A stretch of 15,885 nucleotides of DNA, from the NCBI RefSeq assembly GCF_000434895.1, contig NZ_FR892787.1, positions 16,932 through 32,816 on the forward strand. Direction: 5' to 3'. Numbering within the stretch: position 1 is the stretch's first letter; each line of letters starts with the position of its first letter. The DNA comes from Phascolarctobacterium succinatutens CAG:287. Lineage in GTDB: Bacteria; Bacillota; Negativicutes; Acidaminococcales; Acidaminococcaceae. A model generated the notes under the pieces. That model saw only the letters and a list, made by a program, of their open reading frames with translations. It was not told the origin of the DNA and ran no database searches. Position numbers and translations under genes: made by a program. Positions 1-7,209 of this stretch are shown here, one piece after another.

Positions 1-980
1 TCGTGCATTACGGCGGGAATGCCGCCGGCTTCGTTCAAATCAACGATGTGGTGGCTGCCGCCCGGGCTCATCTTAGTGAGGTACGGAGTTTTCTTGGAGA
101 TTTTATCGAACAGCTCCAGCGGCAGGTCGATGCCTGCTTCGTGAGCGATAGCCGGCAGATGCAGCGCGGTGTTGGAGCTGCCGCCGATGGCCATGTCAAC
201 AGTAATAGCGTTCTTGAAGGCGTTGAGCGTCATGATGTCGCGAGGCAGAACGTTTTCCTCCAGCAGACGCATAACAGCCATGCCTGCATGCTTAGCCAAA
301 GCAATACGCTTGCCGTTGTAAGCAGCGGGGATAGTGCCGTTGCCGGGCAGGCCCATGCCAAGAACCTCAGTCAGGCAGTTCATGGTATTTGCAGTGAACA
401 GACCGGAGCAGCTGCCGCAGCCGGGGCAGGCACAATGCTCGATTTCTCTGAGCTCTGCTTTATCAATCTGACCGGACTCAAAACGGCCGGCAGCTTCAAA
501 TACAGTAGATACGCTGATATCTTTGCCCTGGTAACGACCAGGCAGCATCGGACCGCCGCTGACAACAACGGTCGGGATGTTCAGACGAGCTGCTGCCATC
601 AGCATACCAGGAACAATTTTATCACAGTTCGGAATCAGGATTAAGCCGTCAAACGCATGGCCGTTAGCAACAGCTTCGATGCTGTCCGCAACCAGCTCAC
701 GGCTTGCCAGCGGATATTTCATACCGTCATGGCCCATGGCGATGCCATCGCAGATGCCGATAGCCGGGAACTCAATCGGAGTACCGCCAGCTTCCAGCAC
801 GCCGTATTTGGCTGCCTTAGCGATGGTATCCAGATGCATATGTCCCGGAATGATTTCGTTAGCGGCACAGCAGATGCCGATTAACGGTTTCTTTAATTCT
901 TCTTCAGTATAACCCATTGCATAGAACAGAGAGCGATGGGCTGCGCGGGTTGAACCTTTTTTTACTTGTGTACTGCGCAT
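1..980 (-). CDS. ilvD: Dihydroxy-acid dehydratase, N-terminal part (cut by window edge)
   Basis: Dehydrates 2,3-dihydroxy-isovalerate and 2,3-dihydroxy-3-methylvalerate to the 2-oxo acids in cytoplasmic branched-chain amino acid (and pantothenate precursor) synthesis. Reading the minus strand from the ATG at 980 gives about 326 uninterrupted codons and then the window ends; the family is about 550-560 residues, so roughly 60% is present. Family signatures seen: RAAHRSLFYAMG near the N-terminus, NEIIPGH, GICDGIAMGH, NCDKIVPGM (iron-sulfur ligand and Lys region), CPGCGSCSGLFTANTMNC (iron-sulfur cysteines) and MAIGGSSNTALHLPA. The start is supported by an AGAGGT sequence about 11 nt upstream. 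A promoter lies some 390 nt upstream and the leader carries the ~117-bp repeats. No T-box motif was found in the leader. Identification is firm; whether other ilv/leu genes follow is outside the window. Confidence 0.96.
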   Translation of the reverse strand, partial: MRSTQVKKGSTRAAHRSLFYAMGYTEEELKKPLIGICCAANEIIPGHMHLDTIAKAAKYGVLEAGGTPIEFPAIGICDGIAMGHDGMKYPLASRELVADSIEAVANGHAFDGLILIPNCDKIVPGMLMAAARLNIPTVVVSGGPMLPGRYQGKDISVSTVFEAAGRFESGQIDKAELREIEHCACPGCGSCSGLFTANTMNCLTEVLGMGLPGNGTIPAAYNGKRIALAKHAGMAVMRLLEENVLPRDIMTLNAFKNAITVDMAIGGSSNTALHLPAIAHEAGIDLPLELFDKISKKTPYLTKMSPGGSHHIVDLNEAGGIPAVMH

Positions 981-1025
981 GTTTCTTTGACCTCTTTCCC
1001 TTAAGTAATAACTACTACCGTACTG

Positions 1026-1299
1026 GCTGCTGATAAAGCACCGTATACATCATCAGGCCGCCTCGACGTACAAGGAGTACGCCATCGACGACCTTCTTCG
1101 TCTCCGGCACTTTCTGAACAGCCTGCGTGGAATAAACTTAGCAAGTTGCTGATAAAGCATCGTATACATCAAGTTTTCTCGACGCACTAGGAGTACGCCA
1201 TCGACGACCTTCTTCGTCTTCGGTACTTTCTGAGCAGCCTGCGTGGAATTAACGTAGCAAGCTGCTGATAAAGCACCATATACATCAAGTCGCCTTGAC
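1026..1299. repeat. Tandem intergenic repeat, ~117-bp unit, about 2.3 copies
   Basis: Copy 1 spans 1026-1144 (119 bp), copy 2 spans 1145-1260 (116 bp), and a third copy is cut after about 39 bp (1261-1299). Each begins G(C/T)TGCTGATAAAGCA. A 31-bp core is identical in the first two copies (1073-1103 and 1189-1219). Differences between copies are scattered substitutions plus one 3-bp indel. The units can form small hairpins: GACGA/TCGTC around CCTTCT, and a GCGTAC/GTACGT stem in which a change in copy 2 still pairs as G-U. No reading frame stays open across copies because 116 and 119 are not multiples of three. It lies in the predicted 5' leader of ilvD. Function unknown; it may belong to a dispersed intergenic repeat family. 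Confidence 0.85.
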
Positions 1300-1330
1300 C
1301 TTAATGCTTTTTATTGCAGCCAATACGGTT

Positions 1331-1365
1331 AAAAATAAAAAACAACAATCCTGAAGTCTTTCAGG
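1331..1365 (-). other. Hairpin plus U-rich tract just after the ilvD promoter start
   Basis: On the minus strand CCTGAA-AGAC-TTCAGG (1365-1350) is a 6-bp hairpin with a 4-nt loop, followed by a T-rich run to about 1331 containing six and then five consecutive T. It would lie at the very 5' end of a transcript starting near 1370. It could act as a weak early terminator, an attenuator or a 5'-stabilising hairpin. The stem is short and the run is interrupted, so the role is uncertain. Confidence 0.35.
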
Positions 1366-1376
1366 GTACTCATAAA

Positions 1377-1405
1377 ATTTTACAATTTTTATAGCCTGAT
1401 GTCAA
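1377..1405 (-). promoter_or_regulatory. SigA-type promoter reading toward ilvD
   Basis: On the minus strand a perfect -35 TTGACA (1405-1400), a 17-bp spacer and a -10 TAAAAT (1382-1377). Predicted start near 1370, giving a ~390-nt leader to ilvD that includes the repeats. It is divergent from the fabK promoter about 125 bp away. Confidence 0.75.
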
Positions 1406-1505
1406 ATTTTATGGACAAAAAACTACAATTAAGTGTAAGCTTGCACCTTAAAACTGCATCTTAGTTACATTCTTTACAAACTTGGTAAAGTTTAAAAATA
1501 ATTCA

Positions 1506-1534
1506 CGATTACTGCGTGGAGAATAGTATATAAT
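1506..1534 (+). promoter_or_regulatory. Probable fabK promoter
   Basis: A consensus -10 TATAAT at 1529-1534, inside TATATAAT, lies about 30 bp before the fabK start. The -35 region (CGATTA, 1506-1511, at 17 bp) is poor, so the promoter is either weak or aided by another factor. The start near 1541 leaves a short leader carrying the GAGGTG ribosome binding site. Confidence 0.5.
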
Positions 1535-1565
1535 AGGCGTGTAAAATTGTTGCGAGGTGATTATC

Positions 1566-2510
1566 ATGAAAACTAAATTAACTGAGCTCTTAGGTATAAA
1601 ATATCCTGTTATCCAGGGTGGTATGGCGTGGACGAGTGACGCTGTGCTGGCTGCAGCAGTTTCCAACGCCGGTGGTGCCGGTATCATCGGCAGCGGCGGC
1701 CGCACTGTGGAATGGACACGTGACGAGGTGCGCAAGGCAAAATCTCTGACCGACAAGCCCTTCGGCGTTAACGTTATGCTGATGGCTCCTAACATTGCGG
1801 AAATCATTGCCATGCTGTGCGAGGAAAAGGTAGCCTTTGTTACCTTGGGTGCAGGCAACCCGATACCGCATATTCCTGCTTTTCATGCTGCAGGCATCAA
1901 GGTTATTCCGGTAGTGCCTAATGTTAAGCTGGCAAAGCGCATTGAAGCTGCAGGCGCTGACGCTATGGTTATTGAAGGTATGGAGGCCGGTGGTCACATC
2001 GGCAAGCAGACTACTATGGCGCTGATGGAAAACGTACTGCCGCAGATTAAATCTGTTCCGGTGCTTGTTGCAGGCGGTATCAGCGACGGTCGTGCGCTGG
2101 CTGCGGCTTTGCTGATGGGTGCTGCAGGTGTGCAGATGGGCAGCCGTTTCCTGCTGACTGAGGAATGCCCAGCAAATCCTGCTGCTAAGGAAGCCATTGT
2201 CAAAGCAACCGATACTGACAGCGTAGCAACCGGTTACAGTCGTAATCTTGGTGTACGCTGCCTGGCGAACGCTTTTACCGATGCGTATACTGCCCGCGAA
2301 ATTGCTGGTGCTCCCAAAGAAGAGCTGATGGCGATGGGTACAGGCACCAACCGTAGAGGTCTGGTAGAAGGCGACGTTACCAACGGCACTGTTATGTGCG
2401 GTCAGAGCCTGAACGTGCTGAATGATATTCTGCCCTGCAAGGATGTTATGGAGCGTATTATTGCCGAAGCCAAAGAGGCTATTGCCAACGTACAGAAAAT
2501 CGAGCTGTAA
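1566..2510 (+). CDS. fabK: Enoyl-[acyl-carrier-protein] reductase II (FMN-dependent)
   Basis: A 314-residue FMN TIM-barrel protein of the FabK/nitronate monooxygenase group. It reduces the trans-2-enoyl-ACP double bond in the last step of each type II fatty-acid elongation cycle. The N-terminus MKTKLTELLGIKYPVIQGGM, the GVNVML strand, the VIEGMEAGGHIGK segment with His144, LVAGGISDGR and GAAGVQMGSRF (phosphate-binding loop) all match FabK. His144 falls at the same number as in Streptococcus pneumoniae FabK. The ATG at 1566 is chosen because GAGGTG (1554-1559) is 6 nt upstream; the in-frame GTG at 1557 lies inside that ribosome site. It stands alone, divergent from ilvD, and ends at a two-way terminator. 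A nitronate monooxygenase is the alternative, but the FabK match is close. Confidence 0.92.
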   Translation: MKTKLTELLGIKYPVIQGGMAWTSDAVLAAAVSNAGGAGIIGSGGRTVEWTRDEVRKAKSLTDKPFGVNVMLMAPNIAEIIAMLCEEKVAFVTLGAGNPIPHIPAFHAAGIKVIPVVPNVKLAKRIEAAGADAMVIEGMEAGGHIGKQTTMALMENVLPQIKSVPVLVAGGISDGRALAAALLMGAAGVQMGSRFLLTEECPANPAAKEAIVKATDTDSVATGYSRNLGVRCLANAFTDAYTAREIAGAPKEELMAMGTGTNRRGLVEGDVTNGTVMCGQSLNVLNDILPCKDVMERIIAEAKEAIANVQKIEL

Positions 2511-2520
2511 AAATTAAAGC

Positions 2521-2561
2521 AAAAAGCATGCATTGCTGTAAGAAGCGGTGCATGCTTTTTT
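2521..2561. terminator. Two-way intrinsic terminator between fabK and the MocR gene
   Basis: AAAAAGCATGCA (2521-2532) pairs perfectly with TGCATGCTTTTT (2549-2560), with a 16-nt loop. The A-run and T-run flank the stem on both sides, so it can serve both convergent genes. Confidence 0.85.
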
Positions 2562-2588
2562 ACTATATTTCATCTGGTCTGTAATTAT

Positions 2589-3998
2589 TCAGCTTATCTG
2601 GTTGCATTCGGGGAACAGGCTGCTTAATCGTTCTATTACCGCGGCAATTTTATCTGCCTCGATGGCAGCGTAATTGATAACGAGCGTGCAGCCGTTATTT
2701 TCTTCGGTGTTATGACTGTAATCGGAATAGAAGGAAAGGCACATATCTGCTGCCAGTGCTGCCTTGCGCACTTCTGCTTCCGTCAGTTTGGTGTTGATAT
2801 GCAGTACAAAATGTGTACCGGCGTTGCGTTCGATTATTTTTGAAACAGTGGCCAGCGGCGAGGAGTGGATGGCTGCCAGAATTTTGTGGCGCTGCTCGCG
2901 GTAGTAGTTTTTCATTTTGTTGATATGACGTTCAAAATAGCCTTCGGAAATGAAGCGTGCCAGCGTGTACTGCTCAAAGCTGGATACGGTGCAGCTGTAA
3001 AAGCTCATGGTCTGCTCATAGCGCTCCAAAAGACGCGGCGGCAGCACCATATAGCTGATGCGCAGCGATGGCACCAGACTTTTGGAGAAGGTGTTCATGT
3101 AGATGACACGGCTTTGCGTATCCTGCGCATACAGCGGTAGGATGAAGCGACCGGTGTAACGGAATTCGCTGTCGTAATCATCTTCAATGATATAGCGCTT
3201 GCGGATGCGGTTAACCCATTCAAACAGCTCCAGTCTGCGCGTTACTGGCATGACAATGCCGGTGGGGAAGTGGTTGGCGGGGGAAAGATGCACTACGTCG
3301 GCACCGCTTTCCTCCAGCTTGTCAATCATCAGACCGTTGTCGTCAATAGGAATATATTTCCAAGGGTTGCCGAAGCTGGCGGAGATGGAGGCAAATTTTT
3401 TGTAGCCTGGCTCTTCAATCGCGAAGGTGCAGGCGTGGCCGAACATCTGCAGCAGGCGGCCGTAAAGATATTCCGTACCGGCGCCGATGATTATCTGCGA
3501 TGGGTCAACCTCCATAGCGCGGTTGTGTGCCAAGTAGGCGGCAATAGCCTTGCGCAGCTCGTAAACGCCTTTGTAGGGAACAGTTTTGAGCAGCTCTTCG
3601 TTGTGTACGGAAAGCGTTTCGCGCATCAATCGTGTCCAGGTCGCCAACGGAAAGTTTTGCAGGCTGATGCGATTGGCCTTGAAGTCGGCAAAGTATTCGC
3701 GCTCCGCTGCCTCCGGCAGCATTGCTGCGGCAGCTTTGCGGCGCACGCGGTAGCTGCTGACGTCCTCTACGAAGTAGCCTTTTTTTTCGCGCGAGGTGAT
3801 GTAGCCTTCTACCGCCAGCTGGGCGTAGGCGTTGGCAACGGTGATGATGCCCACGCTCAGATGCTGTGCCAGCATGCGCTTGGAGGGCAGGCGTTCTCCT
3901 GCCTGCAGCCTGCCGCTGATGATATCCTGACGGATGCATTGGTATAAGTAATCATAGAGCGGTGTGCTGCCGCGTTTATCTAAGTCATATGTTAACAT
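2589..3998 (-). CDS. MocR-family transcription regulator (GntR wHTH + aminotransferase fold)
   Basis: 469 residues, the usual MocR size. Residues 1-80 are a GntR-type winged helix: PLYDYLYQCIRQDII, GERLPSKRMLAQHLSV, TVANAYAQLAVEGYI, KKGYFV. After a linker, residues ~115-460 have the class I aminotransferase fold: GAGTEYLYG, LSPANHFPTG, EDDYDSEFRY (Asp that holds the PLP pyridine nitrogen) and NTFSKSL with the likely PLP lysine Lys306, then LRISYMVLP. It probably binds PLP and an amino compound and controls the divergent aldehyde dehydrogenase. That resembles Bacillus GabR, which controls gabT/gabD, but the ligand here is unknown and no aminotransferase gene is nearby. Start at 3998 has AAGGAG about 11 nt upstream. 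MocR proteins commonly repress themselves and activate the neighbour. Confidence 0.92.
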   Translation of the reverse strand: MLTYDLDKRGSTPLYDYLYQCIRQDIISGRLQAGERLPSKRMLAQHLSVGIITVANAYAQLAVEGYITSREKKGYFVEDVSSYRVRRKAAAAMLPEAAEREYFADFKANRISLQNFPLATWTRLMRETLSVHNEELLKTVPYKGVYELRKAIAAYLAHNRAMEVDPSQIIIGAGTEYLYGRLLQMFGHACTFAIEEPGYKKFASISASFGNPWKYIPIDDNGLMIDKLEESGADVVHLSPANHFPTGIVMPVTRRLELFEWVNRIRKRYIIEDDYDSEFRYTGRFILPLYAQDTQSRVIYMNTFSKSLVPSLRISYMVLPPRLLERYEQTMSFYSCTVSSFEQYTLARFISEGYFERHINKMKNYYREQRHKILAAIHSSPLATVSKIIERNAGTHFVLHINTKLTEAEVRKAALAADMCLSFYSDYSHNTEENNGCTLVINYAAIEADKIAAVIERLSSLFPECNQIS

Positions 3999-4015
3999 AG
4001 GTGTTGTTTCTCCTT

Positions 4016-4057
4016 GGTTCTAAAATATTTTTGCTTTTTGATTCTTTTAATAGAACC
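4016..4057. promoter_or_regulatory. Candidate MocR operator (inverted repeat)
   Basis: GGTTCTA at 4016-4022 and its exact reverse complement TAGAACC at 4051-4057, 28 bp apart, lie in the divergent promoter region. One arm covers the predicted start of the regulator transcript and sits just upstream of the dehydrogenase -10, which has a poor -35, as expected for self-repression and activation. MocR sites are often direct repeats, so the assignment is inferred from position. Confidence 0.45.
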
Positions 4058-4063
4058 ATTTTG

Positions 4064-4092
4064 ATTATACAATAGTGACATCGCAAAAACAA
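4064..4092 (-). promoter_or_regulatory. Promoter of the MocR gene
   Basis: On the minus strand -35 TTGTTT (4092-4087), 17-bp spacer, consensus -10 TATAAT (4069-4064). Predicted start near 4057, giving a ~60-nt leader with AAGGAG before the ATG at 3998. Confidence 0.65.
4066..4073 (+). promoter_or_regulatory. -10 element of the aldehyde dehydrogenase promoter
   Basis: TATACAAT at 4066-4073 on the plus strand physically overlaps the -10 of the opposing MocR promoter, so the two promoters should compete. There is no good -35 at 16-18 bp, consistent with a need for an activator. Confidence 0.45.
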
Positions 4093-4094
4093 GT

Positions 4095-4116
4095 CCCGTC
4101 ACAACGGCGTGAAGGG
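4095..4116 (+). other. Hairpin in the aldehyde dehydrogenase 5' leader
   Basis: CCC-g-TCAC-AACGGC-GTGA-a-GGG forms a hairpin with one internal mismatch, about 15 nt after the predicted transcript start and 14 nt before the AGGAGG site. No following T-run, so not a terminator. It may stabilise the message or be a protein-binding palindrome. Confidence 0.4.
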
Positions 4117-4129
4117 CAAGAGCCAAATG

Positions 4130-4147
4130 AGGAGGATTATCATTATT
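4130..4147 (+). promoter_or_regulatory. Strong ribosome binding site with unusually long spacing
   Basis: A perfect AGGAGG (4130-4135) lies 12 nt before the ATG at 4148. In-frame ATT codons at 4142 and 4145 are at more usual spacing. The surrounding GGATTATCAT resembles the fabK site, where the ATG directly follows GATTATC. An ATT start at 4142 is possible but would add only two residues. Confidence 0.4.
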
Positions 4148-5635
4148 ATGGAAAAAGTAAAATTACAAGCACAATATGGTTTATATATTAACGGACAGTG
4201 GCGCAACGCATCCGACGGCGCAACCTATAATGCAGAAAGCCCTGCAGACGGCAGCCATCTGGCAGTTTGCGCTCAGGGCAGCCGCGAGGATGTAGAGGCA
4301 GCATCCGCAGCAGCCTGGGAAGCCTTCAAAACCTGGAAAAAGACTACTCCGGCACAGCGTGCCGCTCTGCTGAATAAAATTGCTGATATTATTGATGCTA
4401 ACAAAGAGCATCTGGCAATGGTAGAAAGCATGGATAACGGCAAGCCAATTCGCGAAACCATGAATGTTGATATTCCGATGGCGGCAGAGCATTTCCGTTA
4501 TTTTGCTGGCTGCATTCTGGCTGAGGAAGGTCAGGCTTCCGTACTTAACGAGCAGTTCCTGTCCATCATCCTGCGTGAGCCTATCGGCGTAGTTGGTCAG
4601 ATTATCCCTTGGAACTTCCCGTTCCTGATGGCAGCGTGGAAGCTGGCGCCGGTGCTGGCAGCAGGCGACTGCACTGTGCTGAAGCCTTCTAAGGAAGCAA
4701 GCCTTTCCATTCTGGAATTTGCCCGTCTGATTGACGGCGTACTGCCTGCAGGTGTTTTCAATGTTATTACCGGCGCCGGCAGCAAAACCGGTCAATATAT
4801 GCTGGAGCATAAGGGCTTTGCCAAGCTGGCCTTCACCGGCAGCACCGAGGTTGGCCGCAACGTAGGCCTGGCTGCGGCAGAACGCATCATCCCGGCAACA
4901 TTGGAGCTGGGCGGTAAGAGTGCCAATATTTATTTCGATGACTGCGATTTTGAGCAGGCGATTGACGGCGCTCAGCTTGGTATTCTCTTTAACCAAGGTC
5001 AGGTATGCTGTGCAGGCAGCCGTATCTTCGTGCAGGATACCATTTATGATAAATTCGTACCGGCCTTAGTCAAAGCCTTCAACAAGGTTAAGGTGGGCCT
5101 GCCGTGGCATGATGATACGCAGATGGGTTCTCAGATTAACGAAACCCAGATTAAGAAAATCCTGAGCTATGTGGAAATTGCTAAGCAGGAGGGCGCTACT
5201 ATTGCCTGCGGCGGTGAACGCTTTACCGAGGGCGAGTTGGCTAAGGGTGCTTTTATGAAACCGACTCTGATTACCAATGTAACCAATGATATGCGTGTAG
5301 CACAGGAGGAAATCTTCGGACCTGTTGCCGTAGTTATCAAATTCCACGATGAGGACGAGGTTGTGGCTATGGCTAATGACAGCGAATACGGCCTCGGCGG
5401 CGCTGTTTGGACTAAGGATATCAACAAGGCTATCCGTGTAGCACGCAACGTGGAAACAGGCCGTATGTGGGTGAACACCTACAACCAGATTCCGGAGCAT
5501 TCTCCCTTTGGCGGCTACAAAACCTCCGGTATCGGCCGTGAAACTCACAAGATGATTTTGAACCACTATACACAAGTGAAAAATATTATGATTAATCTCA
5601 GTTATGCTCCTTCTGGGTTTTATCCTCAGGACTGA
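4148..5635 (+). CDS. NAD(P)+-dependent aldehyde dehydrogenase (ALDH superfamily)
   Basis: 495 residues, full length for the family. Oxidises an aldehyde to the carboxylate in the cytoplasm. Motifs in order: IIPWNFPFLMAAWKLAPVLAAG (cofactor site, ~residues 145-170), LKPSKEAS, FTGSTEVGR, LELGGKSA with the general base Glu253, and FNQGQVCCAGSR with the catalytic Cys287. The 34-residue Glu-Cys distance equals that of Glu268/Cys302 in ALDH2. EEIFGPV, NDSEYGLGGAVWT and PFGGYKTSGIGRE complete it. The CCAGSR form points to the ALDH1/2-like classes rather than succinate-semialdehyde dehydrogenase. The substrate is unknown; a divergent MocR regulator suggests an aldehyde derived from an amine or amino acid. 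Monocistronic, with its own terminator. Confidence 0.93.
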   Translation: MEKVKLQAQYGLYINGQWRNASDGATYNAESPADGSHLAVCAQGSREDVEAASAAAWEAFKTWKKTTPAQRAALLNKIADIIDANKEHLAMVESMDNGKPIRETMNVDIPMAAEHFRYFAGCILAEEGQASVLNEQFLSIILREPIGVVGQIIPWNFPFLMAAWKLAPVLAAGDCTVLKPSKEASLSILEFARLIDGVLPAGVFNVITGAGSKTGQYMLEHKGFAKLAFTGSTEVGRNVGLAAAERIIPATLELGGKSANIYFDDCDFEQAIDGAQLGILFNQGQVCCAGSRIFVQDTIYDKFVPALVKAFNKVKVGLPWHDDTQMGSQINETQIKKILSYVEIAKQEGATIACGGERFTEGELAKGAFMKPTLITNVTNDMRVAQEEIFGPVAVVIKFHDEDEVVAMANDSEYGLGGAVWTKDINKAIRVARNVETGRMWVNTYNQIPEHSPFGGYKTSGIGRETHKMILNHYTQVKNIMINLSYAPSGFYPQD

Positions 5636-5672
5636 CGATTAATAAACAGGATTATTCCTGATTAGTTGCGCA

Positions 5673-5704
5673 AAAAAAGCTCCGGCGGTTGCCGGAGCTT
5701 TTTT
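5673..5704. terminator. Strong two-way intrinsic terminator
   Basis: AAAAAAGCTCCGGC (5673-5686), loop GGTT, GCCGGAGCTTTTTT (5691-5704): a perfect 14-bp stem with A- and T-runs at its two ends, between the convergent aldehyde dehydrogenase and pentapeptide genes. Confidence 0.93.
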
Positions 5705-5720
5705 GCTGAGTGGGTTATAT

Positions 5721-6473
5721 TTATTTATCCAATTTTGCATTATCCATAAATGCTGTGCCGAACTGAGTATAGTTCATGTCCGCACCGCGCAGGTCGGCGT
5801 ATTCCAAAACTGCCTTATCCAGCAATGCCTTATCCAGCTTGCTGTTGTTCAAATTGCTGTGGCCCAGCTTGCTGCTGCGCAGGTCTGCTTCCGTCAGGTC
5901 GCTGCGCTCCAGATGGGCGCTGTACAGGTTAGCGCCATGAAAAACTGCGTTTTTCAGGCTGGCACGGCGCAGCCAGCTGTAGGGCAGGTTGGCAAAGCTG
6001 AAGTCGGCATAGTCGGCCTGTACGCCGTCCATAGAAGCCTCCTGCGCTTTGATCTGCTGCAACTTAGCGTTCAGCAGATGTGCGCCACGCAGCTGGCAGC
6101 GGTTAAGATATGCTCCCTGCAGGCTGGCGTTGGTAAAATCACTGCCGGAGGCATTGGCATAGCGGAAGTTGGCATATGCCAGATTGGCACCGCGCAGACT
6201 GGCGTTGGGCAGCAGTGCGCTCTGGAAGCAGGCATCCTGCAGCTTGGCTTTATCCAGCTTGGTAGCATCCAGACGTGCTTCCGTAAAATCGGTGTTGGTA
6301 AAATCGCGGCCGGATAAATCCATTCCCGATAAATCGGCACCGGAAAGGTCGCCGCCGGGGCAGCTTGCTCCGTTCAGTACCGCGTTTAAATCACTGTTGC
6401 TGTAGGCAAAAGCTGTGCTGCTGATGCCGATAGCCAGAAGCGTAAACAAAGTCTTGAAAATATTTTTACGCAT
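5721..6473 (-). CDS. Exported pentapeptide-repeat protein
   Basis: 250 residues. Starts MRKNIFKTLFTLLAIGISS with a typical signal peptide and a likely signal peptidase site after Ala-Phe-Ala (residues 21-23). The rest is almost entirely A(D/N)LXX-type pentapeptide repeats (DLSGADLSGMDLSGRDF, ASLRGANLAYANF and others up to ADLRGADMNYTQF), expected to fold as a right-handed quadrilateral beta-helix outside the cytoplasmic membrane. The ATG at 6473 is preferred over upstream in-frame starts because AGGAGG is 5 nt before it and because the signal peptide then sits at the N-terminus. The start overlaps the end of the HAD gene by 8 bp, implying coupled translation. There is no second domain and no catalytic motif; function unknown. 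Several cysteines remain in the mature protein. Confidence 0.9.
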   Translation of the reverse strand: MRKNIFKTLFTLLAIGISSTAFAYSNSDLNAVLNGASCPGGDLSGADLSGMDLSGRDFTNTDFTEARLDATKLDKAKLQDACFQSALLPNASLRGANLAYANFRYANASGSDFTNASLQGAYLNRCQLRGAHLLNAKLQQIKAQEASMDGVQADYADFSFANLPYSWLRRASLKNAVFHGANLYSAHLERSDLTEADLRSSKLGHSNLNNSKLDKALLDKAVLEYADLRGADMNYTQFGTAFMDNAKLDK

Positions 6474-7185
6474 TTTGGCCTCCTGCATAGTTTTCTGCTT
6501 CGTCCAGCAGAAGCTCCAGCTGTTTGGGATTGTCCGGCAGACAGTCGATAATCTTCCAAGGCTTAACCTCGGCAAAATCCTCAGGCTTATAGCCGGAGCC
6601 TTCCAAAATAATCAGGCAGGGTGCGCCGATGGCATTGGCACAGCGCACGTCGTTAGGTGTATCGCCGATAAAAATAAGCTCGTTGGGCTTGGCCTGCTCG
6701 TTTTGCATATACAGGCGGTGGAAGGCAACCTTAGCCAGCATTTCGCGGTTTTCGCTGATTTCGCCGAAGACGCTGTGTTCATGGTTAAAATATTGGTCCA
6801 AACCGAAATGCTGCAGCTTGAGATGGGCGCCGGTGCTGGTGTTGCCGGTAAGCAGGCAGTTGCAGTAACGGCTATCAGACTGGCAAAAATATTCCAGCGT
6901 TTTTTGGACATTCTTCAAAACACGTCCCTTGTGCAGCGGCAGCTGCTTGGGCAGCTCCATATGGTAGCGGATAAGCAGGCCTGCTGCTTCCGCGCTGTTG
7001 CAGCGTCCGCGCAGACGGGTAACAACGCTTTTGATGATATCCGAGTCAGTGCGTCCTGCCAGGGACTTGTTGAAATCGAAGGCATCGAGAAAATAATAAT
7101 CCTTGATAACCTTAATCATGGCATCCTTGCCGGCACCGCCGGACAGAATGAGGGTGCCGTCTACATCCCACATTAAATATTTCAT
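6466..7185 (-). CDS. HAD-superfamily hydrolase (phosphoglycolate phosphatase-like)
   Basis: 239 residues. HAD motif I is WDVDGTL (nucleophile Asp7, acid/base Asp9), followed by a helical cap with GRTDSDII, motif II LLTGNT, a lysine in the ISENREMLAKVA region, and motif IV FIGDTPNDVRCA. This matches the Gph/PGP subgroup of cytoplasmic phosphatases acting on small phosphorylated metabolites; substrate not predictable. The ATG at 7185 has AAGGAG 9 nt upstream. It lies 78 bp after the SpeD-like gene, with a terminator-like hairpin between them and no clear promoter of its own. The last codons overlap the start of the pentapeptide gene, so the two are co-expressed. Confidence 0.88.
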   Translation of the reverse strand: MKYLMWDVDGTLILSGGAGKDAMIKVIKDYYFLDAFDFNKSLAGRTDSDIIKSVVTRLRGRCNSAEAAGLLIRYHMELPKQLPLHKGRVLKNVQKTLEYFCQSDSRYCNCLLTGNTSTGAHLKLQHFGLDQYFNHEHSVFGEISENREMLAKVAFHRLYMQNEQAKPNELIFIGDTPNDVRCANAIGAPCLIILEGSGYKPEDFAEVKPWKIIDCLPDNPKQLELLLDEAENYAGGQNA

Positions 7186-7209
7186 GTGTAAAATCTCCTT
7201 TGATTTAAG

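Noticed and set aside
1026..1144. Small protein encoded by the repeat on the minus strand (frame with VVDGVLLVRR)
   Set aside because: The frame is not kept between copies, start and ribosome sites are absent, and stops follow quickly.
1026..1299. CRISPR array
   Set aside because: The unit is ~117 bp, there are only 2.3 copies, no unique spacers and no cas genes.
1330..1373. 14-codon minus-strand ORF from the ATG at 1373 with neighbouring Ile-Val-Val codons, as an ilv leader peptide
   Set aside because: The ATG lies at or before the predicted transcript start and has no ribosome site; codon content is not clearly enriched.
981..1376. T-box or amino-acid attenuator leader for ilvD
   Set aside because: No T-box consensus (GGTGG...CCGCG type) or specifier-like architecture on the minus strand; only the repeats are seen.
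3505..3939. Long open frames opposite or alongside the MocR gene
   Set aside because: They are shadows of the real gene: no family motifs, no ribosome sites, and biased composition from the coding strand.
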